From positions 1-15,329 of the forward strand of contig DMBA01000222.1 of assembly GCA_003446315.1 (NCBI GenBank): DNA of 15,329 nt, written 5' to 3'. Origin of the DNA: Ruminococcus sp. Lineage in GTDB: Bacteria; Bacillota; Clostridia; Oscillospirales; Ruminococcaceae. The notes under the pieces were generated by a model. That model did no database searches. It worked only from the letters and a program-made list of their open reading frames with translations, and was not told the origin of the DNA. The position numbers and the translations under genes are program-made. How positions within the stretch are numbered: position 1 is the first letter of the stretch; each line of letters opens with the position of its first letter. Below are positions 1 to 7,355 of the stretch, one piece after another.

Positions 1-73
1 AGCTGGTGGACGGACTCGAACCCCCGACCTGCTGATTACAAATCAGCTGCTCTACCAACTGAGCTACACCAGC
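1..73 (-). tRNA. tRNA-Thr (anticodon UGU)
   Basis: The reverse complement folds as a standard cloverleaf: acceptor stem GCTGGTG/CACCAGC, D arm GCTC-AGTTGGTA-GAGC, anticodon stem GCTGA/TCAGC around the loop TTTGTAA (anticodon TGT, reading ACA threonine codons), a five-base variable loop and a T loop TTCGAGT. The discriminator base is T at position 1. Any CCA end lies outside the window. The T stem read as GGGGG/CCGTC contains one G-G opposition and one G-U pair, which is slightly irregular, but all other stems are perfect. A promoter at 123-151 explains its transcription. Confidence 0.96.
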
Positions 74-80
74 AACTTCA

Positions 81-104
81 TGCTTCGTGCTTTGCTTCGT
101 GCTT
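81..104. repeat. 12-bp perfect tandem duplication in the tRNA-Thr leader
   Basis: The 12-mer TGCTTCGTGCTT occurs twice head to tail (81-92 and 93-104), followed by three bases (TGC) of a third copy. It lies between the tRNA 5' end and the start site predicted from the promoter at 123-151, so it makes up much of the short precursor leader. It could be replication slippage. No function is evident. Confidence 0.85.
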
Positions 105-122
105 TGCACGGTCAGCTTGTTT

Positions 123-151
123 ATTATAGCATAGGAAGGGGGAAAAGTCAA
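123..151 (-). promoter_or_regulatory. Sigma-A promoter of tRNA-Thr
   Basis: On the minus strand there is a -35 box TTGACT (146-151) and a perfect -10 box TATAAT (123-128), separated by exactly 17 bp. The predicted start site is near 116, giving a leader of about 43 nt before the mature tRNA. Confidence 0.88.
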
Positions 152-227
152 GAGGATTTTGCGATTTTGTCGATTTTTAGCATATCTGTATACATCACTC
201 AACAAACGATAAACGAAACAGTACATT

Positions 228-265
228 ATAAAAAGACCCGAAGCATTCCGGTCGCTTCGGGTCTT
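228..265 (-). terminator. Rho-independent terminator after the acidic orphan gene
   Basis: On the minus strand a perfect 12-bp stem (AAGACCCGAAGC / GCTTCGGGTCTT, arms 254-265 and 233-244) encloses a 9-nt loop and runs into TTTTTATAAT. It begins about 15 nt after the stop codon of the gene at 280-630. It would separate that unit from the tRNA promoter downstream. Confidence 0.92.
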
Positions 266-279
266 GCATGTTTTCTGCA

Positions 280-630
280 TCAGCCGTCAATGGAGACATA
301 CTGGATCTCATCGAAATCGTCATCGAGATACTCAAAGCTGATGATGTGTTCCGCATCGAAACGGGATTCGTCATAGGTGACCTGCCCGTTATCCGGATTG
401 ATCGTGGGTCTGCCGAGCTTTTCGATCACTTCATCGACCGTCTGCACAGCGAACATCTCACGGATTTCTTCCAGAATCACTTCTGCAATATGCCGGATAT
501 TCTGATGATACGCCTTGCGGACAGCCGCAGCGACCTCTGCGTAATCGTCATCGGGTTCGTCATCCCAGCAAATGACGGCATCCTCGAATTCGACAGCATA
601 TGCATCGTATTCCTCGTTATATTCGATCAT
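280..630 (-). CDS. Acidic hypothetical protein, 116 aa
   Basis: I do not recognise this family. The product is strikingly acidic: Asp and Glu runs occur near the N-terminus (residues 1-31, including DDEPDDD) and near the C-terminus (YLDDDFDE). Between them is a more helical stretch (about 33-75) ending in the phrase VIEKLGRPTI. No signal peptide or membrane segment is visible, so a soluble cytoplasmic protein is expected. The start is well supported by AGAAAGGAG eight bases upstream of ATG. The gene has its own consensus promoter (673-701) and a strong terminator (228-265), so it is probably a monocistronic, actively transcribed gene rather than a chance ORF. The fold could be a small acidic adaptor or DNA-mimic-like protein, but nothing in the sequence shows that. 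Confidence 0.85.
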   Translation of the reverse strand: MIEYNEEYDAYAVEFEDAVICWDDEPDDDYAEVAAAVRKAYHQNIRHIAEVILEEIREMFAVQTVDEVIEKLGRPTINPDNGQVTYDESRFDAEHIISFEYLDDDFDEIQYVSIDG

Positions 631-672
631 GTTTCTGCTCCTTTCTATGAGATTCGGGTGTTTGCTGATTGA

Positions 673-701
673 AGTATAGCATATGCCGCGTGATTTGTCA
701 A
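673..701 (-). promoter_or_regulatory. Sigma-A promoter of the acidic orphan gene
   Basis: The minus strand has a perfect -35 TTGACA (696-701), a 17-bp spacer and -10 TATACT (673-678). The predicted start site is near 666, about 36 nt before the start codon. The promoter lies just beyond the stop codon of the membrane-protein gene at 715-1536. Confidence 0.9.
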
Positions 702-714
702 TAGATATGATGAC

Positions 715-1536
715 TTATCGGAAGCTGTCAGCAGGCTCTCGTGCATGAAGTTCCAGATTCCGGAAGACAGATGCATGCCGCGGCTGCAAATGCCGCCATA
801 CCCGTTCGCAGCGCAATTGCTCTGCTGTCAGCAAAGTCGGGAGCACATAGACTGCGGTGAACGGCAGCATCAGAAAGGGCAGCGCGATCAGCCGCATCCA
901 CAGGATCTGTATGGTTTTTTGTCGGCTGAGCCGGAACGCCAGCCGGATGACCTGAAAGGGCGCAGCATGCGGCAGCTTCAAAAAGGCATATGGCAAGGCA
1001 GTTTCTGCTGCAAGAATGCGCATCGGCAGAAACAGTGCGGAGAGCGCGAGCAGACCAAGGTGCAGGGCAGTCATCAGGGGAAGCAGATCGTCACCTTCCG
1101 GCATGACCGTCAGCCAGATGACTTTTGCAGCCGCATACAGCACATAAGCGGGCAGCACGGAGAGCATCAGCAGAATACCGGTCAGCAGCCGCACGACCCA
1201 TGCTCTGCGCCAAAGCCAGATGCTTTTGCTGCACGCGAGGAATCCGAGATCATTCTGATCCAGCGTGCCGGTGATCCTGCCGAGCTGCCATGCGGTCTGC
1301 ATGCGAAGCGGCGTGACGGCACAGACTGCGGTCAGCATGGCACCGATGATATAGCATGCCCACGCTGTCTGCGCCGCAGATGCCGGCAGAAATGCATGGA
1401 TCTGCATGGATCTCTGCACGAGATATCCGCATAAAAGGCAGAGGATCGCAATGATGATGCGGGATGCACCGATCACCGAAGCCGATCTTCTGCATCTGCG
1501 CAGACGGCGGGCAGCCTCATGCCACAGCCCGATCAT
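715..1536 (-). CDS. Polytopic membrane protein of unknown function
   Basis: This 273-aa protein has about five hydrophobic segments: roughly residues 22-42, 56-76, 114-143 (long, possibly a re-entrant pair), 150-172 and 209-236. The N-terminus is basic (RRLRRCRR), which by the positive-inside rule suggests a cytoplasmic start, and the C-terminal tail of about 35 residues is basic and soluble. No catalytic motif is recognisable. The layout recalls DUF975-type integral membrane proteins, but I cannot assign it. The ATG overlaps the stop codon of the upstream BofC-like gene in an ATGA arrangement, indicating translational coupling, so the two proteins are probably made together and may act together at the membrane. 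No terminator is visible after it, and read-through into the acidic orphan gene is possible. Confidence 0.82.
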   Translation of the reverse strand: MIGLWHEAARRLRRCRRSASVIGASRIIIAILCLLCGYLVQRSMQIHAFLPASAAQTAWACYIIGAMLTAVCAVTPLRMQTAWQLGRITGTLDQNDLGFLACSKSIWLWRRAWVVRLLTGILLMLSVLPAYVLYAAAKVIWLTVMPEGDDLLPLMTALHLGLLALSALFLPMRILAAETALPYAFLKLPHAAPFQVIRLAFRLSRQKTIQILWMRLIALPFLMLPFTAVYVLPTLLTAEQLRCERVWRHLQPRHASVFRNLELHAREPADSFR

Positions 1537-1925
1537 GAGACATAATCCTCAATGAGTGCACGCAGCGCCGTTTCGCCCTGCACTTCCATCCCGTATTCCA
1601 GCAGGATCCGGTCATAATCCGGCAGCCAGCCCGCCGGCAGCTCATAGCTTGCAACGGCTTCCGGCTTGCCTTCCTCATAAACGGAAAGGGTATTTTCGCT
1701 GAGCTTCAGCAGATACGTTGTTTCCGGCAGCGGCGGAACGGCAGAACCGGTCAGCGGACGCTGCACCTGCTGTTCTTCTGCAAAAACCGTTCCGGATTCG
1801 GCATGCAGTTCCGGCAGGGAGATCTGCGGACGCGGCGCTTTCCCGAACCACATTGCAAGACATGCCGTGCCGACTGCTGCTGCCGCTGCCGTTGTGTGCC
1901 AAAACCATCTGGATTCTGTTATCAT
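1533..1925 (-). CDS. Small membrane-anchored protein with BofC-like C-terminus
   Basis: The protein is 130 aa when started at the ATG preceded by AGAAAGGA seven bases upstream. A longer reading starting at 2045 is possible but lacks a ribosome binding site. Residues about 9-26 form one hydrophobic segment (a signal anchor), followed by a low-complexity linker and a C-terminal domain (about 70-130) with the phrases YLLKLSENTLSVYEEG, LPDYDRILLEYGMEV and a terminal LIEDYVS. That pattern (Y-L-L-K, a surface loop, LP-x-x-D, and a final acidic EDY-S) matches the C-terminal domain of BofC and many short clostridial relatives. In Bacillus BofC, this domain belongs to an inhibitor of the SpoIVB signalling protease. 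The BofC N-terminal domain is absent here, so the assignment is to the domain only. The stop overlaps the start of the downstream membrane-protein gene. Confidence 0.8.
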   Translation of the reverse strand: MITESRWFWHTTAAAAAVGTACLAMWFGKAPRPQISLPELHAESGTVFAEEQQVQRPLTGSAVPPLPETTYLLKLSENTLSVYEEGKPEAVASYELPAGWLPDYDRILLEYGMEVQGETALRALIEDYVS

Positions 1926-2038
1926 ATGCGTTTTCCTTTCTGATTTGCTCCGTTTTGTGCGGTTATGGTCATTATGCTGCATTTCTTTGCGCTTTATTCC
2001 AAAACAATAAAAAAAGAATGAAATTTTTCGAAAAGGGG

Positions 2039-2067
2039 TTAACAAGAATTCGATTTTGTGCTATAAT
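2039..2067 (+). promoter_or_regulatory. Sigma-A promoter of the PBP-lysA operon
   Basis: The -35 box is TTAACA (2039-2044) and the -10 box a perfect TATAAT (2062-2067), with 17 bp between. The predicted start near 2074 gives a leader of about 70 nt before the PBP start codon. Confidence 0.85.
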
Positions 2068-2091
2068 ATAGTTTGTATCATTGTTTGTCCA
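2063..2091 (-). promoter_or_regulatory. Divergent promoter for the BofC-like gene, sharing the -10 element
   Basis: On the minus strand TGGACA (2086-2091) and TATTAT (2063-2068) are 17 bp apart, each one mismatch from consensus. The -10 overlaps the plus-strand TATAAT by five bases, because the A/T-rich element reads acceptably on both strands. It would give a leader of about 130 nt for the gene at 1533-1925, for which I find no better promoter. Confidence 0.55.
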
Positions 2092-2099
2092 TAAACCGA

Positions 2100-2121
2100 C
2101 GGGAATGCTTGTGCACTCCCG
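2100..2121 (+). other. Small hairpin in the PBP operon leader
   Basis: CGGGA and TCCCG pair around an A-C mismatch and a TGC/GCA stem with loop TTGT, about six bases before the AAAGGAG ribosome binding site. There is no U tract, so it is not a terminator. It may stabilise the messenger or tune initiation, which is inference. Confidence 0.4.
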
Positions 2122-2144
2122 CTTCCGAAAGGAGTTCTGATAAC

Positions 2145-4595
2145 ATGAATTCATCCAACCGCATCCGCAGACCATTCTCTGCGCCCGTTCAACGGGAAAA
2201 GAAACAGAAGAAAAAACGGCATCGGAAGCCGCTGGTGCTCCGGATCCTCGGCAGTATCGGTTCTGTCATCCTGACGACCTTCCTTTCGTTTTTCCTGCTG
2301 TTTGCCGTGACCGGTACGATCTGCGCGATCGCTGCAACGATCTATATTACAAACTATATGGAAACAACGACAACAGTCAGTATTTCCGAGATGACAACCA
2401 GCTATACGACCAATATCTATGAAACGGATCCGGACGGACAGCTTGTGCAGGTATACAGCGTTCAGAATGAATTGCAGCGCATCCCGATCACACTCGATCA
2501 GGTGCCGCAGCATGTGCGCGATGCCTTTGTATACGGCGAAGATGAGCGCTTTTATATCCACGAAGGTGTGGACTATAAGCGTACTGCTGCATCGTTTGCA
2601 AACATGGTGCTCCATTTCTGGAAGTCTGAGCAGGGCGGTTCGACCATCACCCAGCAGCTCGTCAAGAACCTTACCGGCGATAATGACCTCAGCCCGCTGC
2701 GTAAGATCCGTGAGATCCAGCGTGCAATGATGCTCGAAAAGAATTACTCCAAGGACGAGATCCTGGAAGCATATCTGAACTATATCGGCTTCGGCGGCGC
2801 TGCAAACGGCGTTCAGCTCGCCGCAAAGAAGTATTTCGGTAAGAATGTCTGGGAACTCAGCATTGCAGAAGGCGCATGTCTGGCTGCGATCCCGCAGAGC
2901 CCGGAGATCAATAACCCGTTTGCAGGCTATAACGAAAAAGCCTATAACGCCGTCACAGATACCTATTATTATACCGATAATTTCGTGAATACCGGTATGG
3001 AGCTCAACCGGAAGCGTATGGAATATATCCTGAAACATATGTATGAAAACGGCGCAATTACATTTGACGAATATCAGGAAGCGCTCAATGAGCACCTCGT
3101 TTTCACCAAGACCGATGAATATCTGCTTGCGCATCCGGAACTCCAGAAGATCGAGGATGACGGTACGATCTCGCTGATCGACGGCGAAGAAGAAAAGTCT
3201 ACCACATGGACAGTTGATGAGGCACTGAACGAATTCGCAAACATGATGATCGAAGACAAGGGTATTTCCCGCGAACGTGCATTCAAGCTCATCAATTCCG
3301 GCGGTTACCAGATCTATACCACCGTTGACCGCGAAATGCAGGATTATATCGAGAATAAGTATTCCAAGCTCGATAATCTGCTTGCAGGTATGACCAATAC
3401 CGGCGCAACCACATTCTATCGTGACCTTGACGGTGACGGTCAGTATACAGACGAAGAAAATATGACGCTGCAATCCGGCTTCACCGCGATCGACTATAAG
3501 GGCAGAGTGCTCTGCACAGTCGGCGGCATCGGCGAAAAAGTCGGCTCGCTCGGTACAAGCTACGCTTCCACCGAACCGCAGCAGCCGGGTTCCGCGATCA
3601 AGCCGGTCACCACTTACGGCTATGCGCTGGAGCATGACCTCATTTCATGGGGTACCAAAGTGCTGGACTATCCGCCGCTGAAAGTGCCGGATCCGAAGCA
3701 TCCGGGTCAGGAAAAGCTCTGGCCGACAAACTATGCGGACTCCAATGATGTCACAAACTTCTCCAACCAGAAAATCAATATTTACTACGCACTGGAAAAA
3801 TCCTACAACACCATTCCGGCTCTGATCTGTAAGACATACGGCAAAGAGAATATTTATAAGTTTGCAACCGAAACACTGGGTCTGAGCCTCAATGACGGCT
3901 ACGACATCGACTATGCACCGCTTTCCGTTGGTGCGCTTGGTTACGGTGTTACCGTCAAGGATCTGGTCAATGCATATATGGTATACGGCAGCGGCGGCTA
4001 TTTTGACGATGCACATATCATCAGCCGCATCGAAACAACAGACGGCGGCATCTACTATGATGCAGAGTCTGACGGCAGAAATGTCATCTCCGATGAAACC
4101 GCGTATGTTATGAATAAGCTGCTTCAGAATGTTGTTCAGAACGGTACCGGTACCGCTGCACAGATGATGAAGAACGGCAAAGCAATCCCGATTGCCGGTA
4201 AAACCGGTACAACATCTGACTGGTTTGACCTCATGTTCGTCGGTCTGAACCCGAAGTTTGTTTCCGGTGTCTGGATCGGTTATCCGGAAAACAAGGAGAT
4301 CAAGAACCACTGGTCGATCAAGTCTGCACAGGTCTGGAAGAATATCATCGGCGAATGGATCATGGAGCATTACGGCGATGAAGACTTCCCGGAAGATTTC
4401 CCGGCATGCGATTCTGTCATTCAGGGTCAGGTCTGCCTCTCCACCGGTAAACTTGCAAACGGCAACTGCCCGAAGGGTTCTGTCGGTTACTGGAAATCCA
4501 CCAACATTCCGTGGTGTGATAACCGTGAGCTTGGACTTGTCTACAATGTCATGGATGATGACTATTCTGAGGAATCTGAGGAAGAAGATGAATGA
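2145..4595 (+). CDS. Class A penicillin-binding protein (glycosyltransferase/transpeptidase)
   Basis: This 816-aa bifunctional enzyme polymerises lipid II into glycan strands and cross-links peptides outside the membrane. A basic cytoplasmic tail (1-33) precedes one membrane segment (about 38-68). The GT51 domain shows EDERFYIHEG with catalytic Glu132, GGSTITQQLVKN, and RKIREIQRAMMLEKNYSKDE followed by the YIGFGGAANGVQLAAKKYFGK block. The transpeptidase domain has SAIK with nucleophile Ser483, the SYN motif at 553-555 and KTG at 686-688. All key residues are intact. The C-terminal extension has four cysteines (755, 764, 775, 791; the phrase VCLSTGKLANGNC is usual in clostridial PBP1 proteins) and a strongly acidic tail. 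The start at 2145 is chosen for AAAGGAG ten bases upstream; an in-frame ATG 24 codons earlier sits at the predicted transcription start. It is the first gene of the operon ending with lysA, and its last 8 nt overlap the next gene. Confidence 0.96.
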   Translation: MNSSNRIRRPFSAPVQREKKQKKKRHRKPLVLRILGSIGSVILTTFLSFFLLFAVTGTICAIAATIYITNYMETTTTVSISEMTTSYTTNIYETDPDGQLVQVYSVQNELQRIPITLDQVPQHVRDAFVYGEDERFYIHEGVDYKRTAASFANMVLHFWKSEQGGSTITQQLVKNLTGDNDLSPLRKIREIQRAMMLEKNYSKDEILEAYLNYIGFGGAANGVQLAAKKYFGKNVWELSIAEGACLAAIPQSPEINNPFAGYNEKAYNAVTDTYYYTDNFVNTGMELNRKRMEYILKHMYENGAITFDEYQEALNEHLVFTKTDEYLLAHPELQKIEDDGTISLIDGEEEKSTTWTVDEALNEFANMMIEDKGISRERAFKLINSGGYQIYTTVDREMQDYIENKYSKLDNLLAGMTNTGATTFYRDLDGDGQYTDEENMTLQSGFTAIDYKGRVLCTVGGIGEKVGSLGTSYASTEPQQPGSAIKPVTTYGYALEHDLISWGTKVLDYPPLKVPDPKHPGQEKLWPTNYADSNDVTNFSNQKINIYYALEKSYNTIPALICKTYGKENIYKFATETLGLSLNDGYDIDYAPLSVGALGYGVTVKDLVNAYMVYGSGGYFDDAHIISRIETTDGGIYYDAESDGRNVISDETAYVMNKLLQNVVQNGTGTAAQMMKNGKAIPIAGKTGTTSDWFDLMFVGLNPKFVSGVWIGYPENKEIKNHWSIKSAQVWKNIIGEWIMEHYGDEDFPEDFPACDSVIQGQVCLSTGKLANGNCPKGSVGYWKSTNIPWCDNRELGLVYNVMDDDYSEESEEEDE

Positions 4596-6198
4596 TTCTG
4601 CTTCGCCGATTCAATATCGTATTTTAACAAAAAAATCATACCTGTATCTCACCGAGTTCTTTGCCGGCATGTCTGTCATGGCGGCGGAGCTCGGTGCGAG
4701 CAGATTATTAGCCCCTTATTTCAGTTCTTCGCAGATCGTCTGGACGATTATCATCGGTACCATCATGATCGCAATGGCACTCGGCAATGTCTGGGGCGGT
4801 CGTGCTGCCGATCGGGATCCGAATCCCGATAAGCTCTATGGCAGACTGCTGCTTGCGGCTGTCTGGATCGCAGCGATCCCGTTTCTGGGAAAATTTGTCA
4901 TTATCGTGATCTCCGCGCTGCTTGTGGTGACCGTGAATACCAATTTTCTCATCTGGGCAGCGTTTCTTTCCTGCATGATCGTGTTTGTCTATCCGCTGTT
5001 TTTGCTCGGCACCGTTACGCCTTCGCTGGTGAAATTTGCCGTCGGCAGTCTCGATGACAGCGGCAAAACAGTCGGTACACTCGGCGCTGCCAATACCATC
5101 GGCAGTATCATCGGCACGTTTATCCCGACCTTTGTCTCGATTCCGGCAGTCGGAACCGCCGCGACATTTGTTATTTTTGCGGGCATCCTGCTGCTGCTCG
5201 GCATGGTATATTTCCTTTCCGAAAAGCGCGGCATCGCAAAAATGACCGTTTCGGCAGTTTTATTTGCGGTCGTATCGGTATTTGCGCTGTCCTTCGGATT
5301 TGCGTTCTGGGAGAAGGATCTTACCTGTGAGGACGAATCGGTTTATAATTATTTGCAGGTCAGGGAAGATGAACAGCGCGTGATCCTCTCTACAAATGTA
5401 CTGTTCGGCGTGCAGTCGGTCTATATGAAAGACGATGCATGGACGGGCATGTATTACGATTATGCGATGGCTGCACCGCTGATGCTGGAAGAACCCGATG
5501 CACCGCATCAGATGCTCATTCTCGGAATGGGCACCGGTACTTATGCGACACAGTGCAGCCGCTATTTCGGGCAAATGCAGATCGAAGGCGTGGAGATTGA
5601 TGAGAAGATCACCGGTCTTGCACATGATTATTTTGCACTCGATCCGCAGATCCCCGTCACAACGTATGACGGCAGAGCCTTTCTTGCAGGCTCCGAAAAA
5701 CAATATGACATAATTATGATCGACGCCTATCAGGACATCACCATTCCGTTCCAGATGTCCTCTCAGGAGTTTTTTTCTATGGTGCGCTCGCATCTCAAGG
5801 AAAACGGTGTCATGGTCGTCAATATGAATATGATCTCGGAAGATCCGGACGGCATCAATGCATGGCTTCAGGATACGATCGCTTCTGTCTTTGACCATGT
5901 TTACACCGTGAATGTGGGGCGCTCGTCCAATCGGGAACTGTTTGCATCTCAGAATCCGGAAATTGCGCATCTGCTTGAAAAAAATACCGCTTCGGTGCGG
6001 GATGCCGATTTGCAGGAACTGATGGAGCGCGTGTCCGGTCAGATGCAGCCGTATCATGCAGGCAGCCGGATCCTGACCGATGACAAAGCACCGGTCGAGC
6101 TGCTCGGTATGCAGACAATTGATGATATGATCGAACAGGAACTGATCTATTATCGGGAACGGTTCCGCGAAGACGGGATCCGCGGACTCATTGAATGA
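4588..6198 (+). CDS. Membrane-fused spermidine-synthase-like protein
   Basis: This 536-aa two-part protein is a member of the fused MFS/spermidine-synthase group. Residues about 18-240 hold some seven hydrophobic segments, including the conserved phrases MAAELGASRLLAPYFSSSQIVW, TPSLVKFAV and GAANTIGSIIGTF. Residues about 250-515 form a spermidine-synthase-type Rossmann domain: LILGMGTGT (SAM loop, 312-318), VEIDE (Glu336), DGRAFL (361-366), IMIDAYQD (379-383) and a closing DDKAPVE. True SpeE has GGGDG and a D-x-x-D active site. Here the loop is GMGTG and the acidic pair is displaced, so nucleotide binding is likely but aminopropyl transfer to putrescine is doubtful. The start at 4588 (GAGGAAG just upstream) lies inside the PBP stop region, an 8-nt overlap that implies coupling. 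Substrate unknown. Confidence 0.9.
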   Translation: MNDSASPIQYRILTKKSYLYLTEFFAGMSVMAAELGASRLLAPYFSSSQIVWTIIIGTIMIAMALGNVWGGRAADRDPNPDKLYGRLLLAAVWIAAIPFLGKFVIIVISALLVVTVNTNFLIWAAFLSCMIVFVYPLFLLGTVTPSLVKFAVGSLDDSGKTVGTLGAANTIGSIIGTFIPTFVSIPAVGTAATFVIFAGILLLLGMVYFLSEKRGIAKMTVSAVLFAVVSVFALSFGFAFWEKDLTCEDESVYNYLQVREDEQRVILSTNVLFGVQSVYMKDDAWTGMYYDYAMAAPLMLEEPDAPHQMLILGMGTGTYATQCSRYFGQMQIEGVEIDEKITGLAHDYFALDPQIPVTTYDGRAFLAGSEKQYDIIMIDAYQDITIPFQMSSQEFFSMVRSHLKENGVMVVNMNMISEDPDGINAWLQDTIASVFDHVYTVNVGRSSNRELFASQNPEIAHLLEKNTASVRDADLQELMERVSGQMQPYHAGSRILTDDKAPVELLGMQTIDDMIEQELIYYRERFREDGIRGLIE

Positions 6199-6211
6199 AT
6201 GGAGAGACAAT

Positions 6212-7333
6212 ATGTTTGAAATTTGCTGCCCGTGTCATTTCGGGCTGGAAAGCGTGCTGAAATTTGAATTGGTTCGGCTCGGTGCGGCGGATATTGCAGC
6301 CGCTGACGGCAGAGTATCCTTCCGCGGCGGCTGGGATGAAGTGGCTGCTGCAAATGTGGCGCTGACGGCTGCGGAGCGTGTTTTGATCGTGCTGGGCAGC
6401 TTTCCGGTCGGGGCACAGCAGGGAAAAACAGCGTTTGATCCGCTGTTTGACGGTGTCATGCAGCTTCCGCTGGAGGAATTCATCGGGGCAGATGATGCCT
6501 TCATTGTCAAGGGCAGTTCTCTGAATTCTGCGCTGCACAGTGTGCCGGCATGTCAGGCAATCGTCAAAAAGGCTGCCGTGAAGCGGCTGCAGCGTGCTTA
6601 TCATACGCAAACATTGCCGGAAACAGGCGCACCGCATACCATCCAGTTCCAGATCCGCAATGATATGTGTACCGTCTATCTCGATACAACGGGTGTGCCG
6701 CTTTATAAGCGCGGCTGGCGGCAGAATGCCAATGCTGCACCGATTCGGGAGACATTGGCTGCCGGTATTCTGGATGTTTCGCATGTCCGTGCCGATACGC
6801 AGCTTTGTGATCCGTTTTGCGGCAGCGGTACGTTTCTGATCGAAGGTGCCCGCAGAGCACTCCGGATCGCACCGGGACTGCACCGCAGTTTTCTCTGTGA
6901 AAAATGGGATCAGATGCCGAAAGAAGCATTCCGGAAAGCACGGTCTGCCGCAACGGAACAGATCAACCGGGATGCAAAATTCCACGCCTTCGGATTTGAC
7001 AGCGATCCGGAAGCGGTCGCACTGACCCTGCAAAATGCAAAAAAAGCCGGTGTTGCAGACCGCATCACCGTCATTCAGCGCGATATCAAAGATTTTGTGC
7101 CGGTTTCCGGTCAAAATATTGTCTGCAATCCGCCTTACGGAGAACGTATGCTGGATGTGGAGCAGGCGAGGAAATTGTATCATATTATGGGTACGAAATT
7201 TCCGGCAGATATCCCGTGCAGCATTATCTCGCCGGATAAGGAATTCGAAAAATGTTTCGGCAAAAAAGCACGAAAACGCCGGAAACTCTATAACGGCATG
7301 ATGCAGTGTCAACTGTATCAGTATTGGAAATAA
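6212..7333 (+). CDS. rlmL: THUMP-domain class I rRNA methyltransferase (RlmL/YpsC family)
   Basis: This 373-aa SAM-dependent methyltransferase is of the COG0116 type, equivalent to the RlmL half of E. coli RlmKL (23S rRNA m2G2445) or to B. subtilis YpsC. The N-terminal ferredoxin-like plus THUMP region (about 1-160) starts with the typical MFEICCPCHFGLESVLKFEL. The catalytic domain shows the family hallmark KRGWR with API-RE (166-180), the SAM motif DPFCGSGT (200-207), FGFDSDPEAV and the base-binding motif NPPYGER (306-312). Length is normal for the Firmicute single-enzyme form. ATG at 6212 is preferred because GGAG lies seven bases upstream; a TTG 21 bases earlier lacks this. It begins 13 nt after the preceding stop and ends 22 nt before lysA, inside the same operon. 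The exact guanosine target is inferred from family membership. Confidence 0.93.
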   Translation: MFEICCPCHFGLESVLKFELVRLGAADIAAADGRVSFRGGWDEVAAANVALTAAERVLIVLGSFPVGAQQGKTAFDPLFDGVMQLPLEEFIGADDAFIVKGSSLNSALHSVPACQAIVKKAAVKRLQRAYHTQTLPETGAPHTIQFQIRNDMCTVYLDTTGVPLYKRGWRQNANAAPIRETLAAGILDVSHVRADTQLCDPFCGSGTFLIEGARRALRIAPGLHRSFLCEKWDQMPKEAFRKARSAATEQINRDAKFHAFGFDSDPEAVALTLQNAKKAGVADRITVIQRDIKDFVPVSGQNIVCNPPYGERMLDVEQARKLYHIMGTKFPADIPCSIISPDKEFEKCFGKKARKRRKLYNGMMQCQLYQYWK

Positions 7334-7355
7334 AAAACCAGAAAGGATGAAGAAT

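Noticed and set aside
1926..2045. N-terminal extension of the BofC-like protein starting at 2045
   Set aside because: No ribosome binding site precedes the upstream starts, the extra residues are Lys/His-rich and unlike a signal sequence, and the ATG at 1925 has AGAAAGGA at good spacing.
2151..3635. Long minus-strand open frame (494 codons) opposite the PBP gene
   Set aside because: It is antisense to an intact, motif-complete PBP, has no recognisable domain or ribosome binding site, and is explained by codon bias. The same holds for minus-strand frames at 3645-4370, 5260-6210, 6188-7402 and 7224-8660.
4258..4587. Upstream extension of the spermidine-synthase-like frame
   Set aside because: These 110 codons lie within the PBP gene in another frame and encode low-complexity Ser/Arg-rich sequence. 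The ATG at 4588 has a ribosome binding site.
4407..4595. Cys-containing, acid-tailed C-terminus of the PBP as a novel domain
   Set aside because: The VC-x-x-SGK/T-type cysteine segment is common in clostridial class A PBPs; only the acidic tail is variable, so it is not treated as a finding.
7334..7355. Lysine riboswitch or T-box ahead of lysA
   Set aside because: Only 22 nt separate lysA from the preceding gene, too short for either, and no T-box consensus is present.
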